This document shows, in pieces, positions 1 to 8,075 of a DNA stretch of 38,461 nt. The DNA is from SVQP01 sp045594705. Lineage in GTDB: Bacteria; Bacillota; Clostridia; Oscillospirales; CAG-272. Both the position numbers and the translations under genes were made by a program. Under the pieces are notes generated by a model. That model saw only the letters and a list, made by a program, of their open reading frames with translations. It did no database searches and had not been told where the DNA came from. Each line of letters opens with the position of its first letter. Position 1 is the first letter of the stretch. Where the stretch lies: positions 1 to 38,461 of the forward strand of contig JAZNZB010000025.1 of assembly GCA_045594705.1 (NCBI GenBank), in the 5' to 3' direction.

Positions 1-300
1 CCTAAAATTTACCTTTAGTTGAGTTTTGTATACTCTTCAAAGAATTTTCCGAGATTCGTATTTTCGCACTTACATTTGCTTTGTACTTCTCTCTGTTATT
101 CAATTGTCAAGGACCAATTTCGCTGCCGTTTCGCGACAGCCTTAATATGATACCACAACCGAAACGGTTTGTCAATAGGTTTTTTAAAATTTTTCAAAAA
201 AATTTTTCGACCTTTTTGACCCGCACCGTTCGCAGCGCAGTGTTAATATGATACTACTTTTCCGCCGATTTGTCAAGCACTTTTTTGAATATTTTTCCCA
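1..300 (-). promoter_or_regulatory. Tandem promoters and boxA-like leader, probably of an rRNA operon beyond the left edge
   Basis: Read on the minus strand there are two promoters of the same design: TTGACA (271-276) with TATCAT (248-253), and TTGACA (170-175) with TATCAT (147-152). Each spacer is 17 bp and the promoters lie 101 bp apart. Downstream, 97-114 reads GTCCTTGACAATTGAATA, which resembles the boxA antitermination element of Firmicutes rRNA leaders. Tandem strong promoters plus boxA is the usual arrangement for rRNA operons, but the 16S gene itself is not in the window, so this is inference. No open reading frame in 1-369 looks real, and the stretch is AT-rich. Confidence 0.6.
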
Positions 301-316
301 AAATTTTCAACAAAGT

Positions 317-348
317 AAAGTGCCCAACGCGGCTGCGTTGGGCACTTT
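317..348 (-). terminator. Intrinsic terminator after the Gfo/Idh gene
   Basis: This is a perfect 14-bp stem (317-330 with 335-348) around a 4-base loop. On the minus strand it is followed by an interrupted T run (TACTTTG), and on the plus strand the arm ends in four T residues, so it may act in both directions. It lies about 20 bases past the stop codon of the oxidoreductase gene and insulates it from the putative rRNA promoters. Confidence 0.75.
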
Positions 349-369
349 TGCACAAAAGGCTTATATTGA

Positions 370-1536
370 TCAGATCTTGGGGATCTGGATCTTGACTTCC
401 TTGCCAAGCTTTGCGGAGCGAGCAATGCCGTCCAGGATTGCCTGGTTGTAAATGATCTGGGAAGTGGGAACGGGAGCGGGCTTGCCGTACTTAACGGCAT
501 CCAGGAAGGAACGGATCTTCTTGTCGAACAGGCTTCCTTCGTCACGAATGATCGGTACTTCGTATTCCATATCCACGCCACCGATGGTCTTATAGATCTT
601 CATGGGGCCGCCAACAGAGCCATTCCAGCAGTCGGTGGAAGGAATGCGCAGGCCTGCCTTGGTACCCAGGATGATGGTATCACCGGGGGTATTGATGTTC
701 ATCGCCCATGCGATACGGAAGTCCAGGATGATGCCGCCCTCGAGTCTGATGAATGCAGCTGCGAAGTCGTCAACGCCAAACAGATCCGCATACTCGGGGT
801 GACCGGGATAGGTTGTGGGGTCCTTGCCGAAGAAATCGCTCTTATAGCCGGTAACGGTCAGGGGCTTGGGATAGCCGACTGCATTGAGCACCATATCCAG
901 CGAGTAGCAGCCGATATCGGCCAGTGCGCCAAGGCCTGCGGTCTTGTCTTCGATAAAGGTGGTGCCGAAGGGAGTGGGAATGCCTCTGCGTCTGCCGCCG
1001 CCGGTCTGGATATAGTAGACCTTACCAAGCTCGCCGCTCTCTACGATCTTCTTGATCATCTGCATATTTGCGTCCAGTCTGGGCTGGAAGCCGATGGAGA
1101 GGACCTTGCCGCTCTCCTTCTCTGCCTTCATGACCTCAATCGCCTCATCCAGCGTAACGGTGAAGGGCTTTTCCAGCATCACGTTGATGCCCTTGTTGAG
1201 TGCATAGATGGTGGGGATTGCATGCTGACGGTTGTAGGTGCAGACGGAAACCGCATCCAACTGCAGGGATTCGTCGTCCAGCATTTCCTTATGGGAAGCG
1301 TAGTCGGTCTTAACGCCCTCAACGCCGCCATCCTTGAAGAACTTTGCTGCCTTGCCGGGGATCAGGTCGCAGCCTGCAACGATCTCTACATCGGGCATTC
1401 TCTTGTAGGAATCCAGGTGTGCAGCCGCAATCCAGCCGCAGCCGATGATACCGATTCTGAGCTTTCTGTCGGTGTCGATGACAACGTCATTCTGCTGGTT
1501 CTTATAATCCAGCTTAGCATCCATTTTTTCAGCCAT
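370..1536 (-). CDS. Gfo/Idh/MocA family NAD(P)-dependent oxidoreductase
   Basis: This 388-residue protein has an N-terminal Rossmann fold with the dinucleotide motif GIIGCGWIA near residue 29, followed by the family motif EKPF near residue 122, where the Lys is normally catalytic. The C-terminal half fits the alpha/beta substrate-binding domain (GALADIGCYSLDM). Family members oxidise or reduce sugar and inositol hydroxyls, or act on glycosides in the cytoplasm. About 24 residues precede the Rossmann core, a little more than usual. It lies 49 bases downstream of the sugar isomerase/epimerase gene and is probably co-transcribed, which suggests a shared sugar or inositol derivative. The exact substrate cannot be read from sequence. 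The start has a plausible SD (GGAGG upstream on the minus strand). Confidence 0.9.
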   Translation of the reverse strand: MAEKMDAKLDYKNQQNDVVIDTDRKLRIGIIGCGWIAAAHLDSYKRMPDVEIVAGCDLIPGKAAKFFKDGGVEGVKTDYASHKEMLDDESLQLDAVSVCTYNRQHAIPTIYALNKGINVMLEKPFTVTLDEAIEVMKAEKESGKVLSIGFQPRLDANMQMIKKIVESGELGKVYYIQTGGGRRRGIPTPFGTTFIEDKTAGLGALADIGCYSLDMVLNAVGYPKPLTVTGYKSDFFGKDPTTYPGHPEYADLFGVDDFAAAFIRLEGGIILDFRIAWAMNINTPGDTIILGTKAGLRIPSTDCWNGSVGGPMKIYKTIGGVDMEYEVPIIRDEGSLFDKKIRSFLDAVKYGKPAPVPTSQIIYNQAILDGIARSAKLGKEVKIQIPKI

Positions 1537-1585
1537 TGTAATATCCTCCGATTAAAATGATTTTTATTTGATTTGTTATACGCCG

Positions 1586-2404
1586 TTAATAGCCCAACGT
1601 GCGCAAATAGTTTCTGCTCTTTTCAATGCTTTCCAGAGGAGTCAGACCCATGGAGGGTGAATCCTGCTCGACCACAACCCACTGCGCACCTGCTTCCTCG
1701 GAGGCTGCAAGAATGCCGGGGAAATCCTGACGACCCGAGCCGACGGGACGGAACTCGAACGCCTGTGCCGCGCTCTCCTTCTTTTCGGATTCGATGCCGA
1801 TCAGCTCGTACATATTATCCGACTTGCCGCCCACGAAGTCCTTGAGATGAACCACGGGAGAACGGCCGCTATACTTCTTGATATAGCCGGCGGGATCTTC
1901 ACCGCCGACGTTGACCCAACAGGTGTCCAGCTCGGTCTGCAGATATTCTGCGGGAACGGTCTCATACAGCACGTCCAGCGCGTACTTGCCGTCGATTTTT
2001 TCAAATTCAAAGTCGTGATTGTGGTACAGCATCTGCATGCCAAGCGACTTTGCCACCTTACCAAGCGCAAGAGCATTCTCCACAACCTTGGCAAAGCCAT
2101 CCGTGCCGGGACGGCACTCGGGGGTCAGATACGGGATGGCAACAAACTTGCATCCGATCTCGGCATACTGACCAAGCACACCCTCGGGATCAGCCAGCAT
2201 ATCATAGTAAGGCACGTGCGCAGAGATCGGAACAAGGCCGATTTCCTCACACATTTTCTTGATCTCGGTGGGTGCATAGCCGTAAAGGCCTGCGAATTCC
2301 ACGCCATCGTATCCCATTTCCTTAATCTTTTTCAGCGTACCCGGAAAATCTGCCGCAGCGTCGTCTCTGACCGAATACACCTGTACCGCTACCGGTAATG
2401 CCAT
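1586..2404 (-). CDS. Sugar phosphate isomerase/epimerase (xylose isomerase-like TIM barrel)
   Basis: This 272-residue protein has the features of the AP-endonuclease-2/xylose isomerase-like TIM-barrel family (IolE, hydroxypyruvate isomerase and related epimerases). It starts with the strand VQVYSVRDD and has the metal-site strands GYDGVEFAG, LYHNHDFEFE (His and Glu ligands), ELDTCWVNVGG (Glu/Asp ligands), VHLKDF and a closing VVVEQD. It is cytosolic with no signal peptide. It is first in a two-gene unit with the downstream oxidoreductase, a pairing often seen in gut Clostridia for modified sugars or inositols. The start is set by GGAGGTG six bases upstream. The substrate is unknown. Confidence 0.88.
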   Translation of the reverse strand: MALPVAVQVYSVRDDAAADFPGTLKKIKEMGYDGVEFAGLYGYAPTEIKKMCEEIGLVPISAHVPYYDMLADPEGVLGQYAEIGCKFVAIPYLTPECRPGTDGFAKVVENALALGKVAKSLGMQMLYHNHDFEFEKIDGKYALDVLYETVPAEYLQTELDTCWVNVGGEDPAGYIKKYSGRSPVVHLKDFVGGKSDNMYELIGIESEKKESAAQAFEFRPVGSGRQDFPGILAASEEAGAQWVVVEQDSPSMGLTPLESIEKSRNYLRTLGY

Positions 2405-2445
2405 AGTGCACCTCCATTACAAGGGATCTCGCCCCATTTTTCTTA

Positions 2446-2474
2446 ATTATAAGACAAAAGGTGCTCAGTTACAA
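2446..2474 (-). promoter_or_regulatory. Promoter for the isomerase-oxidoreductase pair
   Basis: On the minus strand TATAAT (2446-2451) lies 17 bp from TTGTAA (2469-2474). It sits about 40 bases upstream of the isomerase start. The -10 is perfect and the -35 is a 4/6 match. Confidence 0.6.
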
Positions 2475-2522
2475 GACAATCATAGGCTTTATTCGGACGT
2501 TTATTGCTGTTTTGTATAAAAT

Positions 2523-2554
2523 ATGGCGATTTGCACACAAAAGCAAATCGCCAT
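2523..2554 (-). terminator. Terminator after the M14 carboxypeptidase gene
   Basis: A 12-bp perfect stem (2523-2534 with 2543-2554) starts four bases past the stop codon. On the minus strand it is followed by the T-rich run ATTTTAT. It separates the HTH-peptidase unit from the sugar-gene promoter. Confidence 0.7.
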
Positions 2555-2557
2555 TTG

Positions 2558-3784
2558 TTATGATTGACCAAAAAGCCGTGCTGTTACGACCCAAAGCTCG
2601 CGCGCCTGCTCCCAAGCCTCGTCCAGCTCGCTTGTGGGCATGGGATAAACCACGTTTGCCAGCTCCACGGTCACGGTAGGAATATCCAGCTCAAGCGTCA
2701 TCCAGTCATTGAGCGACGCATCCAGATGATCGTCGTAAATAAACTGATATCCCGTATGCTCGCATACCGCCTCCGCCAAGTCAAAGGTCTCCTGTCTGAC
2801 CGCGCCCGTCATGCCGCAATCCCAATATACGACCTGCCCCGCCGTATGGAAGGCAAGCATGCCCTCGATCTCGCCAAGTCCCCGTACGTATGCACTGACT
2901 GCCTGCGTTTCAGGCTCGGATGCAGCACTCGGGCCTTTATAATTGCGGAAGCAGGGAGATAAAATGCCCGTGGTAACCTGCGACCAATTGGACAGCGCGA
3001 AATTTCGGTTGAGATCCACACCGTTTGCATTGGATTTCCAGTTATAAGCAAAATAATCGTTGATATGCTTTGCGCTTGTCAGTCCGTCGCGCGTATTGTC
3101 CGCAAAGATCTTTTCAAGATTTTCTCTGACCTCGGGGGTCTGTACCGATTCAATACCGCACAGTGCCAGCATAATTCCGTCCGGATTGATCATAGGCAGT
3201 ACACAGAATGCGAACTGCTCAAACATCTGCTCGTAGGTCATGCCGCCATAGCTGCCTGTTTGGTAATTGGACAGATAATGTTCGATCTGTTTCATGACCA
3301 CAAGGCTGCTCAGATATTCCCTTCCGTGAATGCCGCCCGATATCATAATCTTGCGCGGAGCCTCGGGATTGCCCACCACGCACGCATAGATCTCTCTGCC
3401 GTCCACACTCTTACCGATGCTTTCATAAGAAAAATGCGCACCGTACGTTTCCAGCAGCAGTGCAAGATCCTCTTGCAGCTCGGGATAGGTATAGCCAAGC
3501 TCACCCGGAGAAACGATGCTTCCGTCCGCAACCACCTCATCGGTTACAGACTGCGAGTCAGAGCTATCGGGCTCGGTGGTATCCCCGGAGGTATCAGACT
3601 CGGTCGGCTGCTCGCTTTCGGTGGGCTGTACTGTGTCGGTCACCGTTTCGGGCTCGGTCTCTTGCACACTCGATTCCCCCTTGGAAGAGGAGTCCTCGGG
3701 AAAAGGGGCAGGCACACTCTCACACGCTGCAAGCATGCAAACAGCAAGCATGCCACAGATCAAAAAAAGCAAAAATCGCTTCAT
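2558..3784 (-). CDS. M14 family zinc carboxypeptidase, predicted lipoprotein
   Basis: This is a 408-residue protein. Residues 1-21 form a lipoprotein signal with lipobox LAAC (Cys21). Residues about 25-90 are a low-complexity Ser/Thr/Glu/Asp linker typical of surface-tethered Gram-positive proteins. The rest is an M14 catalytic domain with HGRE for zinc (H and E), NPDG, the substrate-binding GVDLNRNF, a third zinc His in AFHTAG and the catalytic Glu in TVTVEL. It probably trims C-terminal residues from peptides, or stem-peptide bonds in the wall, outside the membrane. Its ATG overlaps the stop of the upstream HTH gene (ATGA), so the two are translationally coupled. Endopeptidase activity of the gamma-D-Glu-mDAP type cannot be excluded. 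Confidence 0.9.
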   Translation of the reverse strand: MKRFLLFLICGMLAVCMLAACESVPAPFPEDSSSKGESSVQETEPETVTDTVQPTESEQPTESDTSGDTTEPDSSDSQSVTDEVVADGSIVSPGELGYTYPELQEDLALLLETYGAHFSYESIGKSVDGREIYACVVGNPEAPRKIMISGGIHGREYLSSLVVMKQIEHYLSNYQTGSYGGMTYEQMFEQFAFCVLPMINPDGIMLALCGIESVQTPEVRENLEKIFADNTRDGLTSAKHINDYFAYNWKSNANGVDLNRNFALSNWSQVTTGILSPCFRNYKGPSAASEPETQAVSAYVRGLGEIEGMLAFHTAGQVVYWDCGMTGAVRQETFDLAEAVCEHTGYQFIYDDHLDASLNDWMTLELDIPTVTVELANVVYPMPTSELDEAWEQARELWVVTARLFGQS

Positions 3785-3993
3785 TCCATATCCTCCCGAT
3801 ATTCCAGAAGGTCACCGGGCTGGCAATCAAGCGCACGGCAGATTGCCTCCAACGTGGAAAAGCGAACGGCACTGGCGCGTCCCGTTTTGAGCTTGGAGAG
3901 ATTGACGGGAGATATCCCCACACGCTCTGCAAGCTCTCCGAGCTTGATTTTTCTATCCGCCATCACGCGGTCAAGTCTGACAATGATAGCCAT
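3781..3993 (-). CDS. Small XRE/Cro-type helix-turn-helix regulator (YozG-like)
   Basis: This 70-residue protein is almost entirely one HTH domain. The conserved pieces include KLGELAERVGIS, VNLSKLKTGRAS in the recognition helix, and FSTLEAICRALDCQPGDLLEY. This short one-domain form resembles Bacillus YozG-type Cro/CI regulators. It is the first gene of a unit whose second gene is the M14 lipoprotein, with a 4-base ATGA overlap. The arrangement suggests it regulates its own operon, possibly with the divergent coaX promoter, but no clear operator could be defined. Confidence 0.88.
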   Translation of the reverse strand: MAIIVRLDRVMADRKIKLGELAERVGISPVNLSKLKTGRASAVRFSTLEAICRALDCQPGDLLEYREDME

Positions 3994-4022
3994 TTTTTCC
4001 TCCGAAAATCTTCATTTATTAT

Positions 4023-4051
4023 ATTATAATATATTTCATGCGCAAAGTCAA
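4023..4051 (-). promoter_or_regulatory. Promoter of the HTH-M14 operon
   Basis: On the minus strand TTGACT (4046-4051) and a perfect TATAAT (4023-4028) are separated by 17 bp. They are followed by an AT-rich leader and a GGAGG site before the HTH start. This promoter is divergent from the coaX promoter about 60 bp away. Confidence 0.8.
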
Positions 4052-4112
4052 TCTTTTTTAACGAAAAACGATAATATTCCGTCGTATTCTCCCGCGTTTT
4101 TGAATCGCACTA

Positions 4113-4141
4113 TTGATTTTCCGTTGGAAGTATGCTATAAT
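4113..4141 (+). promoter_or_regulatory. Promoter of coaX and the ECF S-component gene
   Basis: TTGATT (4113-4118) and TATAAT (4136-4141) are separated by 17 bp, with an extended -10 TG at 4133-4134. The coaX start lies about 37 bases downstream of the -10. Both boxes and the extension agree with a SigA promoter. Confidence 0.8.
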
Positions 4142-4177
4142 GCTTGCAGAAGTCAAGAAAAGCAAAAGGAGGCAGCC

Positions 4178-4942
4178 ATGATTCTTGCAATCGATATCGG
4201 AAATACCAGTATTGTGCTGGGCGGATTTGAATCCGACAAGCTGCAATTCGTTGCCGGACTTTCCACCGATCTGCACGGCACACTTGACGAATACGCCATG
4301 CGCATTTCGGGCGTACTTGCACTGCACGGTGTCAATAAGGACAGCGTTTGCGGTGCGATCATCTCCTCGGTCGTGCCTCCCTTGAACGAAACGGTCAAGC
4401 AGGCCTTGCGCTTTTTGTTCGGACATGAGCCGCTCATGATCGGCCCGGGCATTAAAAGCGGCATTTGCATTCGCTGCGATATGCCCTCTTCGGTTGGCGC
4501 GGATCTGATCGCCTCTGCGGTGGCCTCACATTATCTTTATCAAAGCCCCGCTTTGATCATTGATCTGGGAACTGCCACCAAGCTGTCGGTCGTGGATGAG
4601 CACGGCGCTTTTCTCGGCGCATCCATCATCCCGGGCGTGCATATGGGCTTGAATGCCCTGGCCGAGCAGACCGCGCAGCTTCCCAAGATCAGTCTGGAGA
4701 CCCCCGACAAGGTCATTGCCAAAAACACGGTGGACTGCATGAGATCGGGTGTTCTTTACGGACATGCAAGCATGATCGACGGCATGATCGACCGCATTCG
4801 TCGGGAGCTTGGCAAGGATCTGCTCGTCCTGGCTACGGGCGGCATGGCGTCCGCCGTCATTCCCCTGTGTGAGCACGAGATCCGCATGGACGAAACGCTC
4901 ATTCTCAAGGGCTTGCACGTTCTCTACCAAAAAAACCGCTAA
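4178..4942 (+). CDS. coaX: Type III pantothenate kinase
   Basis: This 254-residue protein phosphorylates pantothenate in the first committed step of coenzyme A synthesis. It shows the ASKHA-fold signatures of the type III enzyme: the N-terminal phosphate loop MILAIDIGNT, the pantothenate-site GADL segment near residue 108, IIDLGTATK near 126 and LATGGMAS near 222. The GADL and GTATK wording differs slightly from the common GADR and GTATT, as it also does in other Clostridia as far as I recall. The open frame extends far upstream (to 3065), but the ATG at 4178 is chosen because AAAGGAGG lies seven bases before it and MILAIDIGNT is the family's usual N-terminus. The next gene is an ECF S component, which suggests vitamin uptake feeding this kinase. 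Confidence 0.95.
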   Translation: MILAIDIGNTSIVLGGFESDKLQFVAGLSTDLHGTLDEYAMRISGVLALHGVNKDSVCGAIISSVVPPLNETVKQALRFLFGHEPLMIGPGIKSGICIRCDMPSSVGADLIASAVASHYLYQSPALIIDLGTATKLSVVDEHGAFLGASIIPGVHMGLNALAEQTAQLPKISLETPDKVIAKNTVDCMRSGVLYGHASMIDGMIDRIRRELGKDLLVLATGGMASAVIPLCEHEIRMDETLILKGLHVLYQKNR

Positions 4943-5024
4943 CGTATATTTACTGCATCGCAGTCAATATAAATTTTGATGCGTTGTACCGCCGCGCGCG
5001 GACGACAGCAAGGAGGATTTATTT

Positions 5025-5651
5025 ATGAGCGGAATCAAGAATTCCAGAAAGCAGGTCGAGCAGCTGGTTCTGCTGGCTCTGCTGACAGCCGTTGTGGCCG
5101 TTCTGGCTTATTTCGGCGGCTTTATCAAGATCGGAGGATTGGCGTCTATTTCCCTGACCCTGATCCCGGTCGTTATCGGAAGTGCCTTGTGCGGCCCTTG
5201 GGCAGGCGCATGGCTGGGCGGCGTGGCAGGAGCGGTGTTCTTCGCTACAGCCGATGCAGCGTTCTGGTTTGGCCTGAGCATTCCCGGCACCATTGTCACG
5301 GTGCTGATCAAGGGCGCGGTTTCCGGCCTTTGTGCGGGCTTTGCCTACAAGCTGCTTGAAAAGGTCAATCAATACTTGGCAGTCATAGTCAGCGCGATCG
5401 TGTGTCCCGTTGTCAACACAGGCATTTTTCTGCTTGGCTGCAGACTCTTCTTCTTTGACGCCGTACAAAGCGGTGCTACTGCCGAGGGATTGTCGGTTTT
5501 TGCTTACATGATCGTATTCTTCGTGGGCCTCAATTTCGTGTTTGAGCTGCTGGCCAACATCGTGCTCAGCCCCACCATTCTCAGAATTGTGAATATCGGA
5601 AGAAAGCAGACAAAAATGCAGAGCACCCCCGAGCAAGCAGAGGAATCGTAA
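5025..5651 (+). CDS. ECF transporter S component, probably pantothenate-specific (PanT-like)
   Basis: This 208-residue, highly hydrophobic protein has about six membrane helices. It starts with the short basic segment and first helix typical of S components (KQVEQLVLLALLTAVVAVLAY) and has a Gly-rich helix region (GPWAGAWLGGVAGAVFF). It ends in NFVFELLANIVLSPTILRI, the closing helix seen across the ECF S family. S components bind a vitamin and dock on a shared EcfA/A'/T module, which is not in this window. Pantothenate is inferred only from its position 82 bases after coaX in the same orientation. AAGGAGGA precedes the start. A different vitamin or cobalt/queuosine precursor is the alternative. 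Confidence 0.82.
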   Translation: MSGIKNSRKQVEQLVLLALLTAVVAVLAYFGGFIKIGGLASISLTLIPVVIGSALCGPWAGAWLGGVAGAVFFATADAAFWFGLSIPGTIVTVLIKGAVSGLCAGFAYKLLEKVNQYLAVIVSAIVCPVVNTGIFLLGCRLFFFDAVQSGATAEGLSVFAYMIVFFVGLNFVFELLANIVLSPTILRIVNIGRKQTKMQSTPEQAEES

Positions 5652-5681
5652 ACAAACAGCAAAGAGAAAAGCAAATAGAAA

Positions 5682-5706
5682 AGCCGCGGATTTCCGCGTC
5701 TTTTTT
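5682..5706 (+). terminator. Terminator after the ECF S-component gene
   Basis: A short GC-rich hairpin (CGCGG/CCGCG with a 4-base ATTT loop) is followed directly by TCTTTTTT. It lies about 30 bases past the stop codon and closes the coaX unit. Confidence 0.75.
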
Positions 5707-5762
5707 GATGAGAAAAAACACAATCGCCCACCGAGTGTCCTTGTTTGGCGATGACTCCGTAT

Positions 5763-6133
5763 CCCCCGAGTGTCATCCTGAGCGGAGTGGAGTCGCAAAG
5801 CGACGAAACGGAGTCGAAGTTTTCCGTAGCGAAGCCATGCGGAGCGAAGAATAACCGACGAGGATGTGCAACGCACAGACGAGGAAGGGATCTCCGAACG
5901 GTTTATGACACGCCTGCTTGCGCAAAGTAGCATTTGAAAGCAAGCGGTGTGGGATGCTTGAAAAATGCAACCAAGGCTAAGCAGACATTGAGAAAACCCG
6001 TCGGAGATCCCGCTGCGCGCTTATCGCGCTTGCGGTTTTGCTTCGCTCCATTTTATTACGCTCCGCAAAACTTCGACTCCGTCAATTCACCGCTTTGCGG
6101 TGAATTTCCTCCGCTCAGGATGACACTTGGGGG
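5763..6133. repeat. MITE-like palindromic element with ~25-bp terminal inverted repeats
   Basis: The outer arms at 5763-5787 and 6109-6133 are inverted repeats with a single mismatch (CCCCCRAGTGTCATCCTGAG at each tip). A second arm pair (5810-5823 with 6067-6080) and a third nested pair (5887-5904 with 5994-6011, one gap-like difference) follow inward. No coding region is credible here. The motif TGTCATCCTGAGCG also occurs, as TGTCATCCTCGAGCG, in the purN-purO gap at 16626. That points to a dispersed genomic repeat family rather than a one-off structure. No flanking target duplication is obvious. The remaining 6134-6300 is AT-rich with nothing recognisable. Confidence 0.75.
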
Positions 6134-6306
6134 AAGCGTATTTCAAAAATATTTCTTCTATAAAACTTACCTCCTCGCGTCGGACAAAAATTTTCCTACA
6201 CCTATTTAGTTGTATTTCCAACACTTTTGTTTATTTTGTTATATAATAAGTTTTGCAAACCCCGATATTCGCCAAGCCACACGGGTTTAAGCTCCATTAC
6301 TGCGAC

Positions 6307-6340
6307 ACAAAAACAGCAGGCGCAAGCCTGCTGTTTTTGT
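6307..6340 (-). terminator. Terminator at the end of the purine operon
   Basis: A perfect 15-bp stem (6307-6321 with 6326-6340) surrounds a 4-base loop. On the minus strand it ends in five T residues followed by GTGT. It lies about 20 bases past the fhs stop codon and is the only strong terminator between the riboswitch and this point on the minus strand, so it marks the end of the roughly 15-kb transcript. Confidence 0.88.
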
Positions 6341-6361
6341 ATTTATTTCGTTCAAAACACC

Positions 6362-8038
6362 TTAGAACAATCCCGTAATGGTGCCGTTGGCATCCACGTC
6401 GATCTTCTCTGCTGCGGGTACCTTGGGCAGACCCGGCATGGTCATGATATCACCTGTCAGCACGACCACAAAGCCTGCGCCTGCGGACACCTTAACGTTC
6501 TTGACCGTGACCGTAAAGTTCTCAGGTGCGCCAAGCTTGGTCATGTCATCCGAGAAGGAATACTGCGTCTTTGCCACGCAAATGGGGCATTTATCAAAGC
6601 CAAGTGCGGTCAGCTCTGCGATCTGCTTCTGCGCTGCGGGCAGAATGGATACGCCTGCGCCGCCGTAGACCTTCTTGACCACTGCCTCGATCTTATCCTG
6701 AATGCTGCCGTCAAGCTCATAGGAGAAGGTAAAGTCGCCCTTCTCTTCCTCGCACAGACGAACCACCTCGGTAGCCAGCGCAACGCCGCCTTCGCCGCCC
6801 TTTGCCCAAACCTCGGACAGGACTACGTTAACGCCAAGCTCTTGGCACTTGCGGATGATTTCCTCAACCTCTGCATCGGTGTCGGTGGGGAAACGGTTGA
6901 CAGCCACCACGCAGGGCAGCTTATAGACGTTCTTGATATTGGAAACGTGGCGAAGCAGGTTGGGAAGACCCTTACCAAGTGCTTCGAGATTCTCGGTGCC
7001 CAGCTCGGTCTTGGCAAGGCCGCCGTGCATCTTGAGCGCGCGGATGGTGGCAACCACGACGACTGCGTCGGGGGTCAGACCTGCCATACGGCACTTGATG
7101 TCAAGGAACTTTTCAGCACCCAGATCCGCACCGAAGCCTGCCTCGGTGACGGTATAATCGCCCAGCTTCATAGCAAGCTTGGTTGCCATGATCGAGTTAC
7201 AGCCGTGCGCAATATTGGCAAAGGGACCGCCGTGCACCAGCGCGGGCGTGCCCTCCAGAGTCTGCACCAGGTTGGGCTTGATGGCATCCTTGAGCAGTGC
7301 TGCCATTGCACCTACTGCCTTGAGATCGCCTGCGGTAACAGGCTTCTGATCATAGGTGTAAGCCACGATGATGCGGGAAAGTCTTGCCTTGAGGTCCTCA
7401 ATCGAGGATGCCAGGCAGAACACTGCCATGATCTCGGATGCGACCGTGATATCATAGCCGTCCTCGCGGGGCGTACCGTTGACTCTGCCGCCAAGGCCGT
7501 CCACGACAAAGCGCAGCTGACGGTCGTTCATATCCACGCATCTCTTCCAGGTGATGCGTCTGGGGTCAATATTCAGCGCATTGCCCTGATAGATGTGGTT
7601 ATCAAGCATTGCAGCCAGCAGATTGTTTGCTGCGCCGATGGCGTGGAAGTCACCCGTGAAGTGCAAATTGATATCCTCCATGGGCACGACCTGTGCGTAT
7701 CCGCCGCCTGCAGCGCCGCCCTTGACGCCGAATACAGGGCCGAGAGAGGGCTCACGCAGTGCAACCATAACGTTCTTGCCGATCTTGCGCATACCGTCCG
7801 CAAGGCCGATGGTGGTGGTGGTCTTACCCTCGCCTGCGGGGGTGGGGGTAATGGCAGTAACAAGGATCAGCTTGCCGTCCTTCTTGTCGGCAGCATTTTT
7901 CATCAGCGCGGTGTAATCCACCTTTGCCTTATATTTGCCGTACTGCTCCAGGTATTCCTCGTCAATTCCCGCAGTTTTTGCAACCTCGGTGATCGGCTGC
8001 ATCTTAATGCTCTGGGCAATTTCAATATCAGTCATCAT
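6362..8038 (-). CDS. fhs: Formate--tetrahydrofolate ligase (10-formyl-THF synthetase)
   Basis: This 558-residue protein has the usual length for the monofunctional bacterial enzyme. It carries the ATP-binding loop TPTPAGEGKTTTTIGL near residue 66, the family signatures VALREPSLGPVFGVKGGAAGGGYAQV (written here only as its borders VALREPS and GGYAQV) and FANIAHGCNS. Fhs uses ATP to join formate to tetrahydrofolate, making the 10-formyl-THF consumed by PurN and the AICAR transformylase. It is the last gene of the purine operon, 37 bases after guaB, with AAGGAGA before the ATG. Its position in a ZTP-controlled operon containing a formate channel argues for a biosynthetic one-carbon role here, although acetogens use the same enzyme for CO2 fixation. 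Confidence 0.97.
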   Translation of the reverse strand: MMTDIEIAQSIKMQPITEVAKTAGIDEEYLEQYGKYKAKVDYTALMKNAADKKDGKLILVTAITPTPAGEGKTTTTIGLADGMRKIGKNVMVALREPSLGPVFGVKGGAAGGGYAQVVPMEDINLHFTGDFHAIGAANNLLAAMLDNHIYQGNALNIDPRRITWKRCVDMNDRQLRFVVDGLGGRVNGTPREDGYDITVASEIMAVFCLASSIEDLKARLSRIIVAYTYDQKPVTAGDLKAVGAMAALLKDAIKPNLVQTLEGTPALVHGGPFANIAHGCNSIMATKLAMKLGDYTVTEAGFGADLGAEKFLDIKCRMAGLTPDAVVVVATIRALKMHGGLAKTELGTENLEALGKGLPNLLRHVSNIKNVYKLPCVVAVNRFPTDTDAEVEEIIRKCQELGVNVVLSEVWAKGGEGGVALATEVVRLCEEEKGDFTFSYELDGSIQDKIEAVVKKVYGGAGVSILPAAQKQIAELTALGFDKCPICVAKTQYSFSDDMTKLGAPENFTVTVKNVKVSAGAGFVVVLTGDIMTMPGLPKVPAAEKIDVDANGTITGLF

Positions 8039-8075
8039 GTCGGTAAATCTCCTTAAATTCTATATAAAAATTCTA

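Noticed and set aside
3065..4177. Long in-frame extension upstream of coaX, giving a 625-residue frame
   Set aside because: It runs through the M14 and HTH genes on the other strand. The extension has no recognisable protein features, and the strong SD and natural N-terminus place the start at 4178.
5745..6209. Several short open frames inside the palindromic element
   Set aside because: They follow the repeat arms, have no SD sites, and show no similarity to known domains.
6227..8056. 609-codon plus-strand open frame
   Set aside because: Shadow of fhs. The amino acid composition (rich in His, Cys, Leu) is typical of antisense translation.
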